Positions 62,084-64,000 of a stretch of 64,000 bases of DNA are shown here, in pieces; the first letter of the stretch is position 1; the number at the start of each line of letters is the position of its first letter. The stretch is from Thermoleptolyngbya sichuanensis A183 (GTDB lineage Bacteria > Cyanobacteriota > Cyanobacteriia > Elainellales > Elainellaceae). Below the pieces are notes generated by a model. The model was not told the origin of the DNA, did not search any database, and saw only the letters and a program-made list of their open reading frames with translations. The DNA lies in the NCBI RefSeq assembly GCF_013177315.1, contig NZ_CP053661.1, positions 3,968,001-4,032,000 on the forward strand, read 5' to 3'. The translations under genes and the position numbers were made by a program.

Positions 62084-62351
62084 GGAACGGTGCTGGGGTT
62101 CACGCAGAAAGTTGGGGAAACTGGGGTGGGGCGATCGCCCGTCCTGCCTGATCTCTGGGATATCCGTAAAACCGAACCGCTTCAACCCCAAAGCCGCGAA
62201 TTAGACTGGAGAAAAGGTTTCTTGTGGTGTTGTAATCCTTAGCAGGGATCGCGTTGATGCAATTCAGGTCAAGCGCAATCCGGGTTTACGTTCGTTCGTT
62301 CAACGTCCTAAGTTATTGTCCTAAGTTATTGAGCATTATTGAGAGGTCAAG

Positions 62352-62528
62352 ATGAGCCTTTTTACGTTTCTTGCGCTGGTGATTTACATCGGGGGCGCGT
62401 GGAAATTTTGGACCGGGTTTAACCGCACGAATTTCAACCAAAATCGTCTGATGCTGACGCTATTCTGGCCGGTGATGCTGTTCAATGCATCCTATCGGCA
62501 GAACTTCAGACGGGCGCTGAAGGGCTAA
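62352..62528 (+). CDS. Small 58-residue membrane protein
   Basis: The short frame from ATG 62352 encodes one hydrophobic helix (FLALVIYIGGAWKFW) and a second weakly hydrophobic segment (RLMLTLFWPVMLFNAS) ending in basic RQNFRRALKG. GAGAGG stands 5 bases before the ATG, and codon choice looks coding. Very small membrane proteins of this kind are common in cyanobacteria and some stabilise photosynthetic complexes; no specific family was recognised. Confidence 0.7.
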   Translation: MSLFTFLALVIYIGGAWKFWTGFNRTNFNQNRLMLTLFWPVMLFNASYRQNFRRALKG

Positions 62529-62546
62529 TCCAGAAATGGGCGAATT

Positions 62547-62607
62547 CAGCCCAGTTTCGCCCCAATTTCGCCCCAATATTCGACCCAGTTTCGACCCAAT
62601 TTCGACC
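62547..62607. repeat. 11- to 13-bp tandem array
   Basis: CCAGTTTCG-CCC and CCAATTTCG-ACC type units repeat five times between the small membrane protein gene and the convergent ureB stop. Confidence 0.75.
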
Positions 62608-62625
62608 GGGCACAAACGGGCCGTT

Positions 62626-62934
62626 CTAATCCAGCGGCCCGTTTATTTGTGCATTCAGCCCATAGACCTGACGGCTGCCCACCAGCGCCACTAGCGTCAC
62701 TTCTTTTTCGTCGCCCGGTTCAAAGCGCACTGCCGTTCCTGCGGGAATGTCTAGCCGCATTCCCCGCGCCTGGTTGCGGTCAAACGAGAGCGCTGCGTTC
62801 ACCTCAAAAAAGTGGAAATGGGAGCCGACCTGGATGGGGCGATCGCCCGTATTTGCCACCATCAGCGTCACCGTCGGACGGCCCGCGTTGAGTTCGATGT
62901 CGCCAGGTTCGATGAAGAGTTCGCCAGGAATCAT
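62626..62934 (-). CDS. ureB: Urease subunit beta
   Basis: The 102-residue structural subunit of urease starts with the family hallmark [16 protein letters not shown]. It contains [17 protein letters not shown] and [19 protein letters not shown], ending [10 protein letters not shown]. The frame is open upstream to 63015, but the MIPGE start at 62934 fits all beta subunits. It lies 87 bp downstream of ureA. ureC, which normally follows, is absent: the next gene is convergent. Confidence 0.95.
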   Translation of the reverse strand: MIPGELFIEPGDIELNAGRPTVTLMVANTGDRPIQVGSHFHFFEVNAALSFDRNQARGMRLDIPAGTAVRFEPGDEKEVTLVALVGSRQVYGLNAQINGPLD

Positions 62935-63021
62935 GGGCAGGAGTTGTGGGGTTGGGATAGCAGGGCGCGATGGATGAGAGCGATGAAGCGGTGCCACCAC
63001 TTCATCCACCCTCATCGAGCA

Positions 63022-63324
63022 TTATCGAATCGGATCATGCACGGTCACTAGCTTCGTCCCGTCGGGGAAGGTCGCTTCGACTTGTACTTCGTGAAGCATT
63101 TCGGCGATGCCGTCCATCACGTCGCTGCGGCTGAGGAGGGTGGTGCCGTAGGTCATCAGATCGGCGACGGTGCGCCCTTCCCGTGCGCCTTCCAGGATGG
63201 CGGCGGAAATGTAGGCAACAGATTCGGGATAGTTGAGCTTCAGGCCTTTGGCTTTGCGGCGCTCGGCCAGCAGGGCGGCAGTAAAGATGAGGAGTTTGTC
63301 TTTTTCCTGGGGAGTCAATTGCAT
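63022..63324 (-). CDS. ureA: Urease subunit gamma
   Basis: The 100 residues are full length, with the strictly conserved start [20 protein letters not shown], the middle [20 protein letters not shown] and the end [16 protein letters not shown]. The gamma subunit assembles with beta and alpha (UreC) into the nickel enzyme that hydrolyses urea. It is the first gene of a two-gene unit with ureB. The 177-bp spacer to tilS contains no gene. Confidence 0.97.
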   Translation of the reverse strand: MQLTPQEKDKLLIFTAALLAERRKAKGLKLNYPESVAYISAAILEGAREGRTVADLMTYGTTLLSRSDVMDGIAEMLHEVQVEATFPDGTKLVTVHDPIR

Positions 63325-63501
63325 GGTGTGGGCGATCGCAGCGTCAGCATCATCAAAAGCATCGGATCATCGGGCAGCAGCGCGGGTCAGGGGGATGCGG
63401 GCATAACCAGGCTCCACCTAGCAGACCAGCGCCCAGCCCAGCCAGATTCTACGGCATTATACGCAATCTAAACCGCGAGAAATTGTTTATTTCTTTGCGG
63501 T

Positions 63502-64000
63502 TTATTGCTTTGCGCGGTTGGCAGGATCAACGAGTTCGATCCAGTCTCCAGCGACACGGGCGATCGCCCCACCAGCAAACGGATCGGTTTGGCTGCGGTT
63601 GGGTGCGTCGAGCAGGGCCAGCAGTTTTTCCACTGGCTCAAAGCCGGGGGCTTCCGGCAGATGGCGGGCGAGAAACTGGCGCAGGGCGCGGCGCTGGAGA
63701 GCGAGGGGCGCAATTTGCAGCGTGGGTCGATGGAGTTGGGGATGTTCGTCTGGCGGGGCGGCGGGTGGCAGTGCCCGGTGCAGCAGATCGGCAGCGGCTG
63801 ATTCCAGGTAGTCCACGTCGGCGCGGAGCAGTTCGGCGGTGTGGGCCAGAGCCGCCTCTGCCTGGGGATTCAAGTGCGCTTTCAGGGCGGGCAAGATGTC
63901 CTGGCGGATGCGGTTGCGGGGATGGCGCAAATCCTGATTGGTGCTGTCTTCCCACACGCGCAAGCCCCGCGACTGGCAAAACTCGGCGGTTTCTACCCGG
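63502..64000 (-). CDS. tilS: tRNA(Ile)-lysidine synthase, 3' part
   Basis: The reading frame continues beyond the window edge, so only the C-terminal 165 residues are present. They include the diagnostic WEDSTNQDLRHPRNRIRQDILP, which belongs to the end of the N-type ATP-pyrophosphatase region, and the following helical domain with TLQIAPLALQRRALRQFLARHL. TilS converts the anticodon cytidine of tRNA-Ile(CAU) into lysidine, an essential step in decoding AUA. The N-terminal SGGxDS motif lies outside the window. The gene is separate from the urease pair. Confidence 0.9.
   Translation of the reverse strand, partial: RVETAEFCQSRGLRVWEDSTNQDLRHPRNRIRQDILPALKAHLNPQAEAALAHTAELLRADVDYLESAAADLLHRALPPAAPPDEHPQLHRPTLQIAPLALQRRALRQFLARHLPEAPGFEPVEKLLALLDAPNRSQTDPFAGGAIARVAGDWIELVDPANRAKQ

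Overview
The window is cyanobacterial chromosome. The octamer GCGATCGC (HIP1) recurs throughout both strands. Heptamer-type AAATCCA/AAATCTA repeats sit between genes. Several gene families are typical of cyanobacteria: an NblR-like regulator, DUF4278, DUF2808 and DUF1997 proteins, ComFB, an XDD3-type PEP-CTERM protein and an NtcB-like LysR regulator. The high GC content, the many insertion sequences and the dispersed palindromic repeats suggest a filamentous Leptolyngbya-like organism; that placement is inference, and no rRNA or other marker in the window fixes the genus.

Layout. 1-12 kb: end of a V4R-domain gene, a Ser/Thr kinase, a Spx/ArsC-like protein, a HhH-GPD DNA glycosylase with an IS66 element just upstream, an AI-2E-type permease, and two TVP38/DedA-like membrane proteins flanking a MerA-like flavoprotein. 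A collagen-like membrane protein lies beside a small membrane protein with the same N-terminal motif. 12-25 kb: an arsenosugar pair (CMD-family protein plus ArsS-type radical SAM enzyme), a DUF2808 gene split by a 1517-bp IS, Hsp20, an XDD3 surface protein, TpiA, an XPB-like helicase, three DUF4278 genes, a second identical inverted copy of the 1517-bp IS, and a Trypco1-domain protein. 25-38.8 kb: a TrpD2-like protein overlapping an NtcB-like regulator, an EamA exporter, MetK, a TgpA-like protein that has lost its catalytic residues, a Uma2 nuclease, a small HTH regulator with two palindromic sites, a frameshifted small gene, and a B12-dependent ribonucleotide reductase whose catalytic cysteine is the first residue after an intein.

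38.8-48.2 kb is an IS scrapyard. Two different IS630 elements, an IS5 element, an IS110 element and at least two decayed IS4-like elements interrupt or truncate an asparagine-synthase-like gene and a helicase-HTH gene. Removing each IS630 with one TA copy restores the host reading frame. 48-64 kb is more orderly: pentapeptide protein, cytochrome b-type protein, EamA exporter, ComFB with a long proline-rich tail, a possible orphan HEARO/omega-like RNA, PAP2 phosphatase, NblR-like regulator and DUF192 lipoprotein, 2OG-Fe(II) oxygenase, DUF1997 protein, a two-partner-secretion exoprotein, ureA-ureB without ureC, and the end of tilS.

Dispersed repeats are a strong feature. Four copies of a 90-bp palindromic element show compensatory changes in the stem. 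There are two 163-bp MITEs with TNA duplications, two 106-107-bp GC-hairpin elements, three copies of a CTTCTCCC-type intergenic repeat, and many short tandem duplications, often with a 14-bp unit. No tRNA, rRNA or CRISPR array was recognised.
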